A stretch of 64,000 bases of DNA from Perkinsus olseni (taxonomy: Eukaryota > Perkinsozoa > Perkinsida > Perkinsidae): the NCBI GenBank assembly GCA_013115135.1, contig JABANP010000180.1:31316-95315 (forward strand), given 5' to 3'. Every line of letters begins with the position of its first letter. Within the stretch, counting starts at the first letter, position 1. The notes below the pieces were generated by a model. It ran no database searches. It saw nothing but the letters and a program-made list of their open reading frames with translations, and had not been told where the DNA came from. Shown one piece after another: positions 11,592 to 22,243 of this stretch. The translations under genes and the position numbers were made by a program.

Positions 11592-11822
11592 ATGTCTCCC
11601 TCTCGCTACACGATCACATCAGCGTTTCTATTGCTGCTGTCGATCTGGGCTATTTTCACCTTGGTCGTGGAGGAGGACTGTGCCTTCCTGCCCCCGATTC
11701 TACGTCCGCTACCGTCGGTTCCAAGCCCAGCCGCTCACCCAGATCTTGTTTCGCTCTCACCACACTACAAGAGTGAGAGTTGGCGATTCCCGCTGATGTC
11801 GATTTCTGCACGGTTAAAATGA
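11592..11822 (+). CDS. Short ORF with an N-terminal membrane segment
   Basis: ATG at 11592 opens a 76-codon frame whose start, after SPSRYTI, is a strongly hydrophobic stretch ending AFLLLLSIWAIFTLVV and followed by a proline-rich part. This fits a signal anchor of a Golgi or secretory type II protein. It could be the first exon of the PC-esterase-like gene downstream, since such enzymes are often type II membrane proteins, but no splice path was confirmed. Confidence 0.3.
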   Translation: MSPSRYTITSAFLLLLSIWAIFTLVVEEDCAFLPPILRPLPSVPSPAAHPDLVSLSPHYKSESWRFPLMSISARLK

Positions 11823-12005
11823 ATGGTCTTTCTGCTCCCGGGCGTCGCTGCCTCGATGTCAGTGATTGCTGCACGACTGTTCTCTTGCGCATGTACCATG
11901 TACAGCACGATGTGCGAGGAAAGCTTCAATCGATTGCTGCTCTGCGGCTCAGACCTCCCTCGGAGCCGGCTCATCCAGGTGGGCACGGCTCAGCAAATGG
12001 CGGCG

Positions 12006-12090
12006 ATGCCTCCGAAGCCGAAGCCTGGGAAGAAGAAAAAGAAAAAAGGCTTCTGGGACAACGATGATGATATCAATGTTATCAGCGAGA
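12006..12090 (+). CDS. Candidate lysine-rich first exon
   Basis: ATG at 12006 opens MPPKPKPGKKKKKKGFWDND followed by acidic residues, and the frame meets a GTAAGC donor at 12091. Basic N-termini of this kind are common in eukaryotic nuclear or ribosome-associated proteins. No partner exon was established, so this is only a candidate. Confidence 0.22.
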
Positions 12091-12444
12091 GTAAGCCCGC
12101 TTGCCAAGGCAGCGGCATTCACCGCGGCTGCCAACTCTGGGTCCTTATTTCTCTTGCTCATCACGCTAGGACCTCCTATCGTGATAAGCTCTCTCCCTCT
12201 TCCCCGCGTTGCCCTCTAGGGAGGTTGAGCAAGCTGAGATTCTCAGATCTCCTGTGTGTGAGTTTGAAGTCCAGCGCCGAGAATACGGCTTAGTTAGACT
12301 AGGACCGATGTAACAAATCTCGCAACACGATCTCATCCATCACGCCTCCGATCGCCTTGTGTACGCGTGCATACCTGACGCCGATCGAGAGAGTAAGCAC
12401 AGACGGGAAAATAGGCTTTACGCCTCTCCCGTCTCGCGTTGACT

Positions 12445-13249
12445 ATGGGCAAAACAACGGAGAAGCAACGGTGGCGTCGTTCCCGCGTACCTCATATCTC
12501 TCAGTTCTCAGACACGTCGTACGACCTCATCAAGTTGGACTACCCTTCCGAGTATCTTTCCGAGCATGAGGGTCGAACCGTATCCGCGAGAGCGATTACG
12601 CGACCTCGGTTGGCCGGGAGAGGTTCCCTTCGTCCGGGAGGACATCGAATCTTATTGTGCATGCGTGCAGAACAAGCGGATCTTGGTCGCGGGCGATTCG
12701 CTCTTGCGCGGAGTTTATTCGGCAGCCGTGGAATTTCTGAAGGGCGACCGAAACTACTGTGACGATCGCTCGATACCCGAGGCCGAGAGATCGCGGTGTT
12801 CCGGTGACGGCAAGTACTGGCATGATGTTCGCTCTGAGGAAGCCAAGGGAAAGGACTTGCGACGCTGCGAGAGGGTTATGAAGAACGAAGGCTCGCCATG
12901 TTACGCGGGGAAGGTGGAAGGCCTTTGTGAAGGTGCTGCAAAGCCTGTTGCTTGCGCGCTATTTCGTGTTCGGAATCAGGCAATACATCGCTGTTCTTCA
13001 CTTGGCAACCGAATAAAGAGGTTCGACGGCAACTTCGAGAAGTATCTTAAGGCCACCCTTGCGCGTGACGGTGAGGTTGTTGGCGACGCTCGTTGGTGCT
13101 GTTAGCATCGAACAGGTCGAGGCTTTGATTGGATCATCGCGGGCATGGGCTTTCCACGAGCTCGCCAGAGTCCTTCGCATGAAGGGTGGCTGTGCAGACG
13201 CGGCCTGTCGATTCCGGAAGATGCCAGAAGGCTTCGGCAATCTCTATAG
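12445..13249 (+). CDS. Probable PC-esterase/GDSL-like protein, one frameshift
   Basis: The frame from ATG 12445 (MGKTTEKQRWRRSRVPHISQ) runs to about 12570. There one extra base in a GGG run shifts it into a second frame that reads VEPYPRERLRDLGWPGEVPF and then the block CACVQNKRILVAGDSLLRG. The latter matches the start of PC-esterase domains, a GDSL-type acyl esterase/transferase family acting on glycans, where the Ser of GDS is the nucleophile. A 45-base GTGAGG...CAG intron (13071-13115) then leads into GRGFDWIIAGMGF, resembling the internal strand of that family. The C-terminal Asp-x-x-His motif was not found. The many cysteines suggest a secretory location. The family call rests on one motif and its surroundings. 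Confidence 0.45.
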
Positions 13250-13887
13250 GCAATTCGTAACGTGACGGATGGAGGTCCCCGGTTCGATCCCTGGTGACGG
13301 CAACTTCTTCCCAGCTTATTGTTCGATCATTGACAGGTACGGAAAGTTCCACGGTGAACTAATACCGGGCTTCTCCGACCCTGGGTGGGGTTTGGGTCGG
13401 CATGTACGCCCGCAACACCGCGATGGCCCTCCCAGATTTCCAAGACCAATCGAATGCTTATGTAACCGCAGCTACTCCGACGACGACACAATCGCCTGTC
13501 CCCCTCAGGTGCTGTGGCTGAACTCACTGGCGCGTAACGAGACCTCACGGCAGAGTGAAAGCAAGTATCTCGATATTTACGAGCTTACCCTGCGCGAACC
13601 CTTCCGCAGTTACACGGGGGACGGGGTGGGCGTTCCCTTATCGTATCGCCAATTCGCGTCGCTCCGCAGGTCCACTTTCTACGACAAGTGTCCCTAGCAG
13701 TCCTCCACGGTGCGATTCAACCGCTGTGCCCGTCAGTGAAGTTGCCGAGTCGCTTTGAGTCAACCCATGTCCACACGTACACCTGAATGCAGTATGTTCG
13801 CGTATCTTATGTTTTGTTTTACTCCATGGTCGACCTGGCCAGTAGTTGATGGTGGTCGGGAGCCCTTGTCCCTGTTGCACAAGCTTC

Positions 13888-14083
13888 GTTAGCGCCGGTT
13901 ACTGCTGTCAATTACAATATAATTCGAACCCTCCCGTCGTCGCTAGTGGTGGTCCTCTGAGATACTTCGTGACGGTCGTTCGTTAGCACCCGTCACTGCT
14001 GTCTATGGCAGTATAATTGAGACCAATGCAGGGTCGCTAGTGGAGTGCATTGGTTTTCTGAGACTTTTCGAGGTGATCGTCTT
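13888..14083. repeat. Degenerate direct repeat, about 95 bp twice
   Basis: Two adjacent units (13888-13981 and 13982-14083) share GTTAGC, ACTGCTGTC, a TATAATT core and GTCGCTAGTGG in the same order. They lie just upstream of the first carboxylesterase and may be part of its promoter region. The stretch 13250-13887 shows no gene. Confidence 0.5.
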
Positions 14084-14156
14084 CCCCGAGCCATCGTAGC
14101 GTTTTTTCATCTTTCTTATTCATGTGGCTTTTCGATCAGTTGTTTTTTTGACAAAA

Positions 14157-16118
14157 ATGCGCTTCTTCGTCGGTCTGTGTGTCTCGGCGATCGCCTTAAG
14201 CCTCTCGGGGTGTTCTAGTTCGTCTAAAACCACTACAACGACGACCACTCCTAAGCCCGCATCACCCTCTAAGACCGCTACTACTGCATCGCCCCTACCT
14301 AAGGGCGAGGTCGCGATCTCGAACGGTCGCGTGTCGGGAATTAGTGTAACGAAGAACGAGACCAAGCAGCAGCCTATCATACAGGACGTCGAGGTTTTCT
14401 ACGGTATCCCCTTCGCCAAGGCCCCTGTGGGTGACCTTCGATTCAAGGCCCCTCAGGAGTTCGATCAGAAGTGGAGCTCGGTCAAGAAGATGGACACTAA
14501 GAAGAGTCAGTGCCCGGACAAGTACGGCGACGGTGATGAGGACTGCCTTTACCTCAATGTCTGGCGGCCGGCCAATGCGACGGTCGGGTCGAAGCTACCG
14601 GTTATGGCGTGGATTTTTGGCGGTGGGTTTGTAGACGGCAACGCTGCGTCATCGGACTACGATGGAAGCGCTCTGGCCTCACAGCATAATGTTGTGGTCG
14701 TCACGATGAACTACCGGTTGGGCGATTTGGGGTACTTTGCGTCGCCCGCTTCCTTGGAGGAGGAAGGGACGACTGGTAACTGGGGACAGATGGATCAGCA
14801 GATGGCCTTGAAGTGGATACAGAAGAACATCGGTGCCTTCGGTGGTGACAAGGACAGAGTTTTGCTCTTCGGTGAATCTGCTGGTGCCTTTAGTGTCGTC
14901 TGGCATATCGCCGCTCCGAGCAGTGCTGGTCTGTTCCACTCGGCTGTACTCGAGTCTAGTACCAGCCATACCGATATCTTCTTCCAACAGCCTCAGGATG
15001 CTTATCGTTATTACGACTGGGTCGCCAAGGAACTCGTCGGCTGCAAAGATGCCAACGATATGGACTGCCTCCGCAAGGCCGATGCCTCCAAGTTCACACT
15101 TCCTAAGAACGTGAGGTTCGACCCCAAAAAGTGTCCCGAGTGGGGCTCCCCGATTTTCCCTATGATGCCGGTTGGCCCGTGCATCGACGGCAAGATTCTT
15201 CCTGATGTACCGCTGAGCATGGTGAAGAAGGGCAAGTTCAACAAGGTCCCCACGATCATCGGTACCAACCGTGACGAGGGCACTGCCTTCGTCGCTGGCC
15301 TTTCTGGCGTTGTCCCCGGCGTTCCGCGACAACCGGACATGGACGATCTCCACACTTTGCTGTTCTACATGCTGCAGAGCGAAGACGCGGTGAACGAGGC
15401 GCTGGCGGCTTATCCCGTAGCAGATTATGCTACTACTTACGGTACGGAGAACCAAGGCTTCGAGTTGGGCTCGGAGATGATTCGAGATGCTATCTTCCAC
15501 TGTCCTAGTCAGGAGCTGGCACAGGCTATATCTGACAATGGTGGTGACGCGTATGTTTATCTGTTCAATATGGACCCTATCTTCCCTAAGTGGGTCGACA
15601 AGATCAACACCGGCAGTCGGCCACTGTTCGGGTTTGGCAACTTCACCCCGGAGCAGATGGGGACCTTCCATTCTTCTGAGATTCCCTTTGTCTTTAAGCG
15701 CTTTGAGGATCACGGTGTGAACATGAAGAACCCGGACATGTACGAAGTCTACATGGGCCATCCTCCGCGTGTCCCCGGTGATATCTACCATCAAGTATCC
15801 GACAAGATGTCTTGCATGTGGGCGAGTATGGCTGCTAGTGGGAAGCCTGTCGGTGGTGATGTGTCGTGTCCGCCCAACCCTGACCTTCCTGACTGGGGCA
15901 AGTACTTGGGTAACCCGAGTAATTCTCTCGGTCAGTACTTGCATCTGGGTCGTGATGTGAAGATGGATCCTTTGGTCAAGGACAACGCGTACCCTCACTC
16001 TGAGTTCGCTAGCAAGGACGTGTGTAAATTCTGGAATGCACAGCAGTTCAGATTCCATGACTTGCGCAGTGACCTCACCGATACTAGCTCTGATGAGAAG
16101 GCGCCTATCATCGTGTAA
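14157..16118 (+). CDS. Secreted type-B carboxylesterase, copy 1
   Basis: An intronless frame of 653 residues. The N-terminus MRFFVGLCVSAIALSLSGC is a signal peptide, followed by a Ser/Thr-rich linker (SSSSKTTTTTTT...) likely to be glycosylated. The alpha/beta-hydrolase domain follows: VFYGIPFAKAP, EDCLYLNVWRP, the oxyanion-hole WIFGGGF, and the nucleophile elbow GESAGA with Ser241. Glu374 lies in NRDEGTAF and His505 in GTFHSSEIPFVF, completing the Ser-Glu-His triad expected of carboxylesterases. The reaction is hydrolysis of carboxylic esters; the substrate cannot be read from the sequence. ATG 14157 is chosen because it starts the signal peptide directly. Two tandem paralogues follow. The LSGC at the cleavage region resembles a bacterial lipobox. 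Confidence 0.93.
   Translation: MRFFVGLCVSAIALSLSGCSSSSKTTTTTTTPKPASPSKTATTASPLPKGEVAISNGRVSGISVTKNETKQQPIIQDVEVFYGIPFAKAPVGDLRFKAPQEFDQKWSSVKKMDTKKSQCPDKYGDGDEDCLYLNVWRPANATVGSKLPVMAWIFGGGFVDGNAASSDYDGSALASQHNVVVVTMNYRLGDLGYFASPASLEEEGTTGNWGQMDQQMALKWIQKNIGAFGGDKDRVLLFGESAGAFSVVWHIAAPSSAGLFHSAVLESSTSHTDIFFQQPQDAYRYYDWVAKELVGCKDANDMDCLRKADASKFTLPKNVRFDPKKCPEWGSPIFPMMPVGPCIDGKILPDVPLSMVKKGKFNKVPTIIGTNRDEGTAFVAGLSGVVPGVPRQPDMDDLHTLLFYMLQSEDAVNEALAAYPVADYATTYGTENQGFELGSEMIRDAIFHCPSQELAQAISDNGGDAYVYLFNMDPIFPKWVDKINTGSRPLFGFGNFTPEQMGTFHSSEIPFVFKRFEDHGVNMKNPDMYEVYMGHPPRVPGDIYHQVSDKMSCMWASMAASGKPVGGDVSCPPNPDLPDWGKYLGNPSNSLGQYLHLGRDVKMDPLVKDNAYPHSEFASKDVCKFWNAQQFRFHDLRSDLTDTSSDEKAPIIV
14749..15095. 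repeat. Gene-conversion tract shared with esterase copy 2 (donor or recipient)
   Basis: About 347 bases spanning EEEGTTGNWGQMDQQ, the GESAGA elbow and the following helix are nearly identical to 17114-17462. The sequences on both sides differ at many positions, including amino acids. Confidence 0.8.
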
Positions 16119-16508
16119 CGACCCTGCTGTATATTGGCTCTTTAGTTTTCTGATACACCCAACCCTTAGTGTCGGTTGTTTGGCTGCAAGGCAACTTCGG
16201 TATTCCATTTAGTCCAGGTTTTTTGCCGCGTAGTAGTTGTTGTCTTGCGAATCAAGCTGAATGCTTCTTTTGTCACCCTTCCAATGTGTCGGTTAGAACA
16301 GTCTCTGAAGGCTTTTGTTAGTCAAAGACGGTGGAGAATGGGGAGATTCGGCGGTGGGCTAACGGGACATTTTTTGTGTCGATGTGCATGCGTGCAAGGT
16401 CGTCGCTGTAGTCGGGAGCTTACTGCGTTAGAAAAGAACCTTCGTAGTAATTGAATGAGAAATCACTGAGACTGGTATAGTGGTAAGTTCTTCCTTTCAT
16501 CGTTCCTC
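16119..16508. other. Spacer between esterase copies 1 and 2
   Basis: No gene seen. It should hold the 3' end of copy 1 and the promoter of copy 2. No repeat of the other esterase spacers was noticed. Confidence 0.4.
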
Positions 16509-18493
16509 ATGAGACTTTCCCCTCCGTTAACTGCGGCCGTAGCGGCCCTGGCTCTGGGGCTCTCTGGATGTTCTTCGAGTAAATCCGCAACGACTACTCC
16601 GGTACCCTCTCATAGCGGCACGACCTCGCCCGCTAGTGCTGCCCCTTCGACCAGCCCAACCCCACTGGTTGCAAGTGTTGACGCTCCCATGGGCCCAATG
16701 GCCGGTGTCATCGTCCATGCCAACGACTCGTTTCAACAACCCATCATACAGGACGTGGAGGCCTTCTACGGTATACCGTTTGCTGAGCCTCCTCTCGGCG
16801 ACTTGAGGTTCCGCGCGCCGCAGGCGTTGAATGACAGTTGGACATCTCCTAGACTGATGGACACTAAGAAGAGCCATTGTGTTGACTCGACCGGCGCTGG
16901 TCATGAGGACTGTCTCTACTTGAACGTGTTCCGACCGGCTGACGCGACGGCTGACTCGAGGCTTCCAGTGATGGCTTGGATCTTCGGCGGTGGTTTCGTC
17001 AACGGTGACGCGGCTTACTCCAATTATGATGGCAGCGCTCTGGCCTCGGAGCACAACGTCATTGTTGTTGCTATGAACTACAGGCTGGGCAATTTCGGTT
17101 ACTTTGCTTCGGGCTCTTCCTTGGAGGAGGAAGGGACGACTGGTAACTGGGGACAGATGGATCAGCAGATGGCCTTGAAGTGGATACAGAAGAACATCGG
17201 TGCCTTCGGTGGCGACAGGGACAGAGTTTTGCTCTTCGGTGAATCTGCTGGTGCCTTTAGTGTCGTCTGGCATATCGCCGCTCCGAGCAGTGCCGGTCTG
17301 TTCCACTCGGCTGTACTCGAGTCTAGTACCAGCCATACCGATATCTTCTTCCAACAGCCTCAGGATGCTTATCGTTATTACGACTGGGTCGCCAAGGGAC
17401 TCGTCGGCTGCAAAGATGCCAACGATATGGACTGCCTTCGCAAGGCCGATGCCTCCAAGTTCGTTCTACCAGCAGATGTTCGCTTCTGACGCGACCAAGG
17501 CTCCCGAATGGGGATCGCCGATCTTCCCTATGATGCCGGTTGGGCCGTGCATAGACGGTTCTATTCTCCTTGACACCCCTCTGAATGTGGTCAAGACTGG
17601 CAAGCACAACAAGGTCCCTACAATTGTCGGTGTTAATCGCGACGAGGGCACTGCCTTCGTGGCTGGGTTGTCGGGAGTGATGCCGAACGTGCCCAAGCAG
17701 CCGACCATGGAGGACGTTCGTACCATACTTTTCTATGTTCTTCAAGACGAGGATGCCGTTGATGAGGCCCTCGAGAAGTACGCTTTGAACAACTACGATG
17801 ATATCTATGGCGAAGTCAACCAGGGCTTCGAGCTAGCCTCGGAGATGATCCGAGATGCGATCTTCCACTGCCCGAGTCGTGCTCTGGCCAAGGCCCTCAG
17901 CGATCAGGGCGGCGACGCTTACGTCTATCTGTTCAATATGAATCCAATTTTCCCTAAGTGGATTCAAGAGATCAACACCGGTGATCATGGTATGTTCGGT
18001 TTCGGTAACTTCACCCCTGTGCAGATGGGCACCTTCCACTCCTCTGAGATCCCCTTCGTCTTCAAGCGGTTCGACCAGCGCAGTATGAGCCTTATCAGCA
18101 TGGACCTCAGCGTCGACATGTATCAAGCGTACATGGGCCATCCTCCTCGCGAGCCCGGTGATGCCTTCCACACAGTGTCCGATCAGATGTCGTGCATGTG
18201 GGCTAACATGGCTCACAGCGGCGTGCCTGTCGGTGGCGAAGCGGTCTGCCCGCCCAATCCGCAGCTGACCCGATGGGGCACCTACATGGGTAACGCCAGC
18301 AACGCCCTTGGTCAGTATCTTCACTTGGGAAGATCCATCGAGATGATGCCTGTCAAGCAGACCGTCTACTATCCCGTTTCTGGAGTTCGCGAGTGCTGAG
18401 AAGTGCGAATTCTGGGAGGCTCATGACTTCGTTTTCCACAACCTACGGGCTGATCTTGGCGAGCCTTCTACCACTACGACTGTCATCGTCTGA
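16509..18493 (+). pseudogene. Secreted type-B carboxylesterase, copy 2, two frameshifts
   Basis: It starts MRLSPPLTAAVAALALGLSG, again a signal peptide ending in a GC, then a Ser/Thr/Pro linker and the esterase domain (AFYGIPFAEPPLGDL, WIFGGGFVNGD, GESAGA, NRDEGTAF, GTFHSSEIPFVFKRF). The catalytic triad is present. Two single extra bases break the frame: near 17487, after ADVRF, where a TGA appears, and near 18389, where a GG seems to replace G before the conserved CEFWEAHDFVFHNLRADL ending. The reading frame is otherwise intact to TGA at 18491-18493 and the protein would be about the length of copy 1. This is either a very young pseudogene or a functional gene with sequencing insertions. Part of the domain was homogenised with copy 1. 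Confidence 0.8.
17114..17462. repeat. Gene-conversion tract shared with esterase copy 1
   Basis: Counterpart of 14749-15095; only a handful of differences in about 347 bases, against clear divergence outside. Confidence 0.8.
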
Positions 18494-19315
18494 GGCGCTC
18501 ACTACGTACGAGCTGCGCGGTTGAAAGCGCGCATCCGTGTGCCTCCTGATCGTGTTCTTCCTCTCGGCTACATTGACAGCCTCGTTTGTCCCCTTATTTC
18601 TTCGGGCAGGTTTCTATTGCCCTTTGACCAACTGTTTGTCTTTCTCCTACTACACACTTACTCCCCAATCATTGCGATGTTGTGTTACTGTCAGTTGGGA
18701 AGGTGTAGAAGTTCTCTGCTCTCCCGTTCAATAAACCGAATCTGGATCTCTGAATCGATTCTGGGATTGACTCCTACGCGGGACGCGTTTGCGAGACCCG
18801 ATTTTGACGAGGTGTTCAATAGACCTCTCCTGAAACTCGAGAGCGCTCCCAGGAGCGAGCTCAACCTTGACTATTGAACACCCCGTGACTTTCAGAGCTC
18901 GTTGATTGAACGACGCTTGGGCGTCTACATGGACAATCGGTGGGCAACCAGAGGACGACAGTTACTGACTTGTTAGTAGGCCTAAGGAGTCAAGGCTCGT
19001 CCGTTGGTCGGTGAACCCCGACAATCACTTTCTGGCCAAAGCATGATTCCTGATGTTCTGTGATTGGACATCAGATCAATCTCCGCCCGTTTTGCGATCG
19101 ACTTTGTCATCAATCTCTAGCGTGCTGTGACCCAATTCTCAGCGCACTGTCTCCATCGAGCTGGCTCGATCTATCGAGACTAGTGGGCTCGTCGCCCAGG
19201 CGGTCGACCGTTAGGCGAGGGATTCACAACATCTATTTACTTGCCGGCTGGGGTGTGCTCGCTGAGGATAGTGAGTTTCCCCGTCTACTTCAGTTTTTCT
19301 CTGTTTTTTGGCCTC
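18494..19315. other. Spacer between esterase copies 2 and 3
   Basis: No gene supported. A copy of the dispersed ATTCTG-type repeat word is present near 18,750. Confidence 0.4.
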
Positions 19316-21293
19316 ATGCATTTTGCAACCATCTTGAGTGCAGCGTTCGCTGCTCTTCTCATGTCCGGTTGCTCAGAGTTGGACGAGTTGGAAGTGACTA
19401 CTGCCCCCGGTTATCAGCCCTTGGGTGATCAGACCACCCAGGCGCCAAAAACCACTACTAGCACGACCACTGCTGCTCCCAACTCGCACGAAGTTATGAC
19501 CCAAGAACGGCCCCATTGTTGGTACTGTGACTCCAGCTAACATGAGGAAGCAGCAGCCTATTCGCCAAAGACGTTGAGGTTTTCTACGGCATTCCTTTCG
19601 CCGAGCCTCCAGTCGGCGATCTTCCGTTTCAAGGCTCCCAGGGAGTTCCTGAAAACTTGGGACGACCCGGTCAACATGACGACTAAGAAGAGTATGTGTG
19701 TGCAGACTACCGGAAAGGGCGACGAAGACTGTCTCTATCTCAACGTTTACCGCCCTGCCAACGCCACTGAGTCCTCGAAGCTTCCCGTGATGGCTTGGAT
19801 TTACGGTGGTGGGTACGTCGCCGGTAACGCTCTCGGCTACGACGGCACTGCGCTGGCTGCCGAGCACAACTCCATCGTGGTCACAATGAACTACCGGCTG
19901 GGACCCCTCGGGTTTTGGGGTTCCCCCGCTTCGTTCAAGGAGGAGGGCACGACTGGCAACTGGGGCCAGCTCGATCAGCAACAAGCTCTGAAATGGATAC
20001 AAAAGAATATCGCTGGCTTCGGCGGTGACAAGGACCGCGTTATGATTTTCGGCGAGTCTGCCGGTGCCTTCAGCGTGATGTGGCATCTTGCAGCACCCGG
20101 TAGCGCTGGGCTCTTCCACGCCGCGATTCTCGAGTCTGGAACCAGTCACACTGGTGCGTTCTTCCAACAGCCCGACGACGCCTACAAGTACTACGACTGG
20201 CTCGCACAGGAAGTCCTAGGCTGCAAGGATGGCAGCGATCTCCAGTGCTTGCGTGCTGCCGAAGCGACTAAGTTCACTTTGCCCAAAGGGATTCGCTTCG
20301 ACCCTGAGGCCGCTCCTGACTGGGCGTCTCCTATTTTCCCGATAATGCCTGTTGGTCCTGTTGTTGATGGCGTGGCCCTGCCCGACGTTCCATTGGAGGT
20401 CGTTCGTGCTGGCAAGCACAACAAGGTGCCTACTATTGCCGGTGTGAACCACGACGAGGGAACCGCCTTCGTGCTGGCGCTGAAGGCCCTGGTCCCCAAC
20501 GTGCCCGTCATACCGACTGAGAAGTCCGTGGAAGATACTATTTACTATGTATTGCAAGATGAAGCCGCAGTGAAGGAAGCTATGCAACTTTATCCTGTCG
20601 ATGAGTACGCCTCTGTTTACGGCGAAGAGAACCTCGGTTTCGAACTGGCAGCTGAGATGATCAGAGATGTCATCTTCCACTGCCCTACCATGGCTCTTGC
20701 CGAGGCTCTCTCCGATCAGGGTGGCGACAGCTACGTCTACGGCTTCGAAATGAACCCTCTGTTCCCGAAGATGATCGCCAACATCAACACTGGTGACATT
20801 CCCGGTATGAACTTCGGCAACTTTACCGTCAAACCAGATTGGCACTTTCCACTCTGCCGAAATTCCCTTCGTTTTCAAGAGCTTCAGTGACAAGCCCGTT
20901 AGTAAGAAGAACCCGGACCTATTCGACTTGTATATGGGCCATCCGCCGCGCAGGCGTGGCGATGCCTATCATGAGGTCTCCGACAAGTTCTCCTGCATGT
21001 GGGCTAACATGGCCTCCGGTGGTTCGCCTCTCGATGGCGGTGCTGTTTGCCCTGCCGATCCTGATCTGGTCGAGTGGGGTGAGTACATGGGCAGCGATGA
21101 GAACCCTTTGGGACAGTACCTTCATATTGGTAAGAAGACTACCGAGATGAGGAAGATCCGCGAAGATAACCAGTATCCCGATTCCGAGTTCCCCAACACT
21201 GAGATTTGCAAGTTCTGGGATGCCCATCCGATTGTCTTCCACAACTTGAGGTCCGACTTGACTGCTACTACATCTACCGCCGTTCAAGTGTGA
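19316..21293 (+). pseudogene. Secreted type-B carboxylesterase, copy 3, four frameshifts
   Basis: It begins MHFATILSAAFAALLMSGC, a signal peptide ending in the same SGC, followed by a Thr-rich linker. The domain is complete in content: VFYGIPFAEPPVGDL, EDCLYLNVYRP, WIYGGGYVAGN, GESAGAFSVMWHLAAPGSAG, NHDEGTAF, and the triad His in GTFHSAEIPFVF. Four single extra bases are needed to read it, near 19505 (C run), 19568 (A run), 19625 (CC) and 20833 (A run). All four are insertions at or beside homopolymers. The end, TSTAVQV then TGA at 21291-21293, matches the position of the copy 1 stop. It is more divergent from copies 1 and 2 than they are from each other and shows no conversion tract. Confidence 0.8.
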
Positions 21294-21705
21294 GCTAGTA
21301 GATTTTTTTGACCGCCGCTGTTTGATCTTCTCTATTCTTGCAAGCGCAATCCAGAAGTGACCAGCGTTTATTGTCAACTCCAACCACCAAGGTTTTCCTT
21401 GGGTAGTTGTTCGGCTTCCTCAAGGGCGAGGTGTCCTATGATTCGGGTTTTGCGTTACTGAGTGACCTTACATGTCTTGTTAAGCACGGATATCGTTCAG
21501 CTCGTGGAAGGAATCCAACGCTCGAGGCTGGGGGTGTAACGGAGTAACTCCCCAGCCTCTGCACTGCCGAATCGGCCGCTGCCAAGTTGGTGACACCACT
21601 GGGTGTCACACCAGCGACCGAAGAAAAAGATAAATGCGATGACTCCGAACCCCAGGCAGCGCCTTAGATATCGGGGCTCGTCTTTATTTGGCCTGTTTTT
21701 CTCAG
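21294..21705. other. Gene-free stretch after the esterase array
   Basis: Nothing recognised apart from a short perfect repeat-like word TGGGTGTCACACCAG. It separates the esterases from the accessory region. Confidence 0.35.
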
Positions 21706-21917
21706 ATAGTTCCGGGGGCTGTTGTAGTGACCCATCCATGCACCAATAACCTTCCAGCCTTCCTTCCGCGCCTCAGTGTATTCAATATCCTTCCCGGAAG
21801 GACCTTCCGTACATTCAGAACTCCGCGTGTGCCTGAATGGGGATGTCACGGTTATGTTGAGAGGCCTCGGAGAAGATAGGGCGTTGGTATTGGACCCGAA
21901 TGCGCAGTTCTAGTTGA
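21706..21917 (+). pseudogene. 3' fragment of a paralogue of the secreted protein at 34.3-35.4 kb
   Basis: The frame ending in TAG at 21915-21917 reads HSELRVCLNGDVTVMLRGLG and then EDRALVLDPNAQF. This aligns with NSELRVRPDGRDTVILSGLG and RDRTLVLEAGAQLR at the end of the gene at 35147-35401. The upstream part is in another frame and no start was found, so this is a truncated, shifted relic. Confidence 0.5.
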
Positions 21918-22075
21918 GCACGGATCCGTCTTTCCTCTAATAACGAAGTTTTGGCGTCCTCTGCGAGCGATGGTGCTGCTCCCTCAGTTTAAGTGAGTCG
22001 GTTACTCCGACCAATCGCACGTGGGAACCCGAAGTGGCTCGAAGAGCACCGGCTTTGTCGTTTAGGAGAGACCGT

Positions 22076-22195
22076 TGTTGTATTCTTCTTACTCATACGT
22101 GGAACACAAGGCCAAAGGGAGCTTGTGAGATGGATCTTATGAAAGAGCTATTGCCCAGACTACTCTGCACGCATAAACATAGACGGAGCGTAACA
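22076..22195 (+). repeat. 120-bp LTR-like repeat
   Basis: The unit starts TGTTGTATTC and ends CGTAACA, as LTRs do. It recurs at 32079-32644, where a 442-bp insertion plus a 4-bp duplication splits it; without these, that copy is also exactly 120 bp. Confidence 0.65.
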
Positions 22196-22243
22196 GCCTC
22201 ACGGGGGGGGAATACGCGCACATCAAATCGATTACCGCGCCAG

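Noticed and set aside
13230..13303. tRNA-like 3' half (GGTTCGATCCCTGGTGACGG)
   Set aside because: The T-loop looks right but the T stem has a mismatch and no matching 5' acceptor (GCCGTCA) or anticodon arm lies upstream.
14679..16208. Long minus-strand open frame opposite esterase copy 1 (and similar ones opposite copies 2 and 3)
   Set aside because: Codon-bias shadow of the esterase; it repeats in every copy because the sense strand is conserved.
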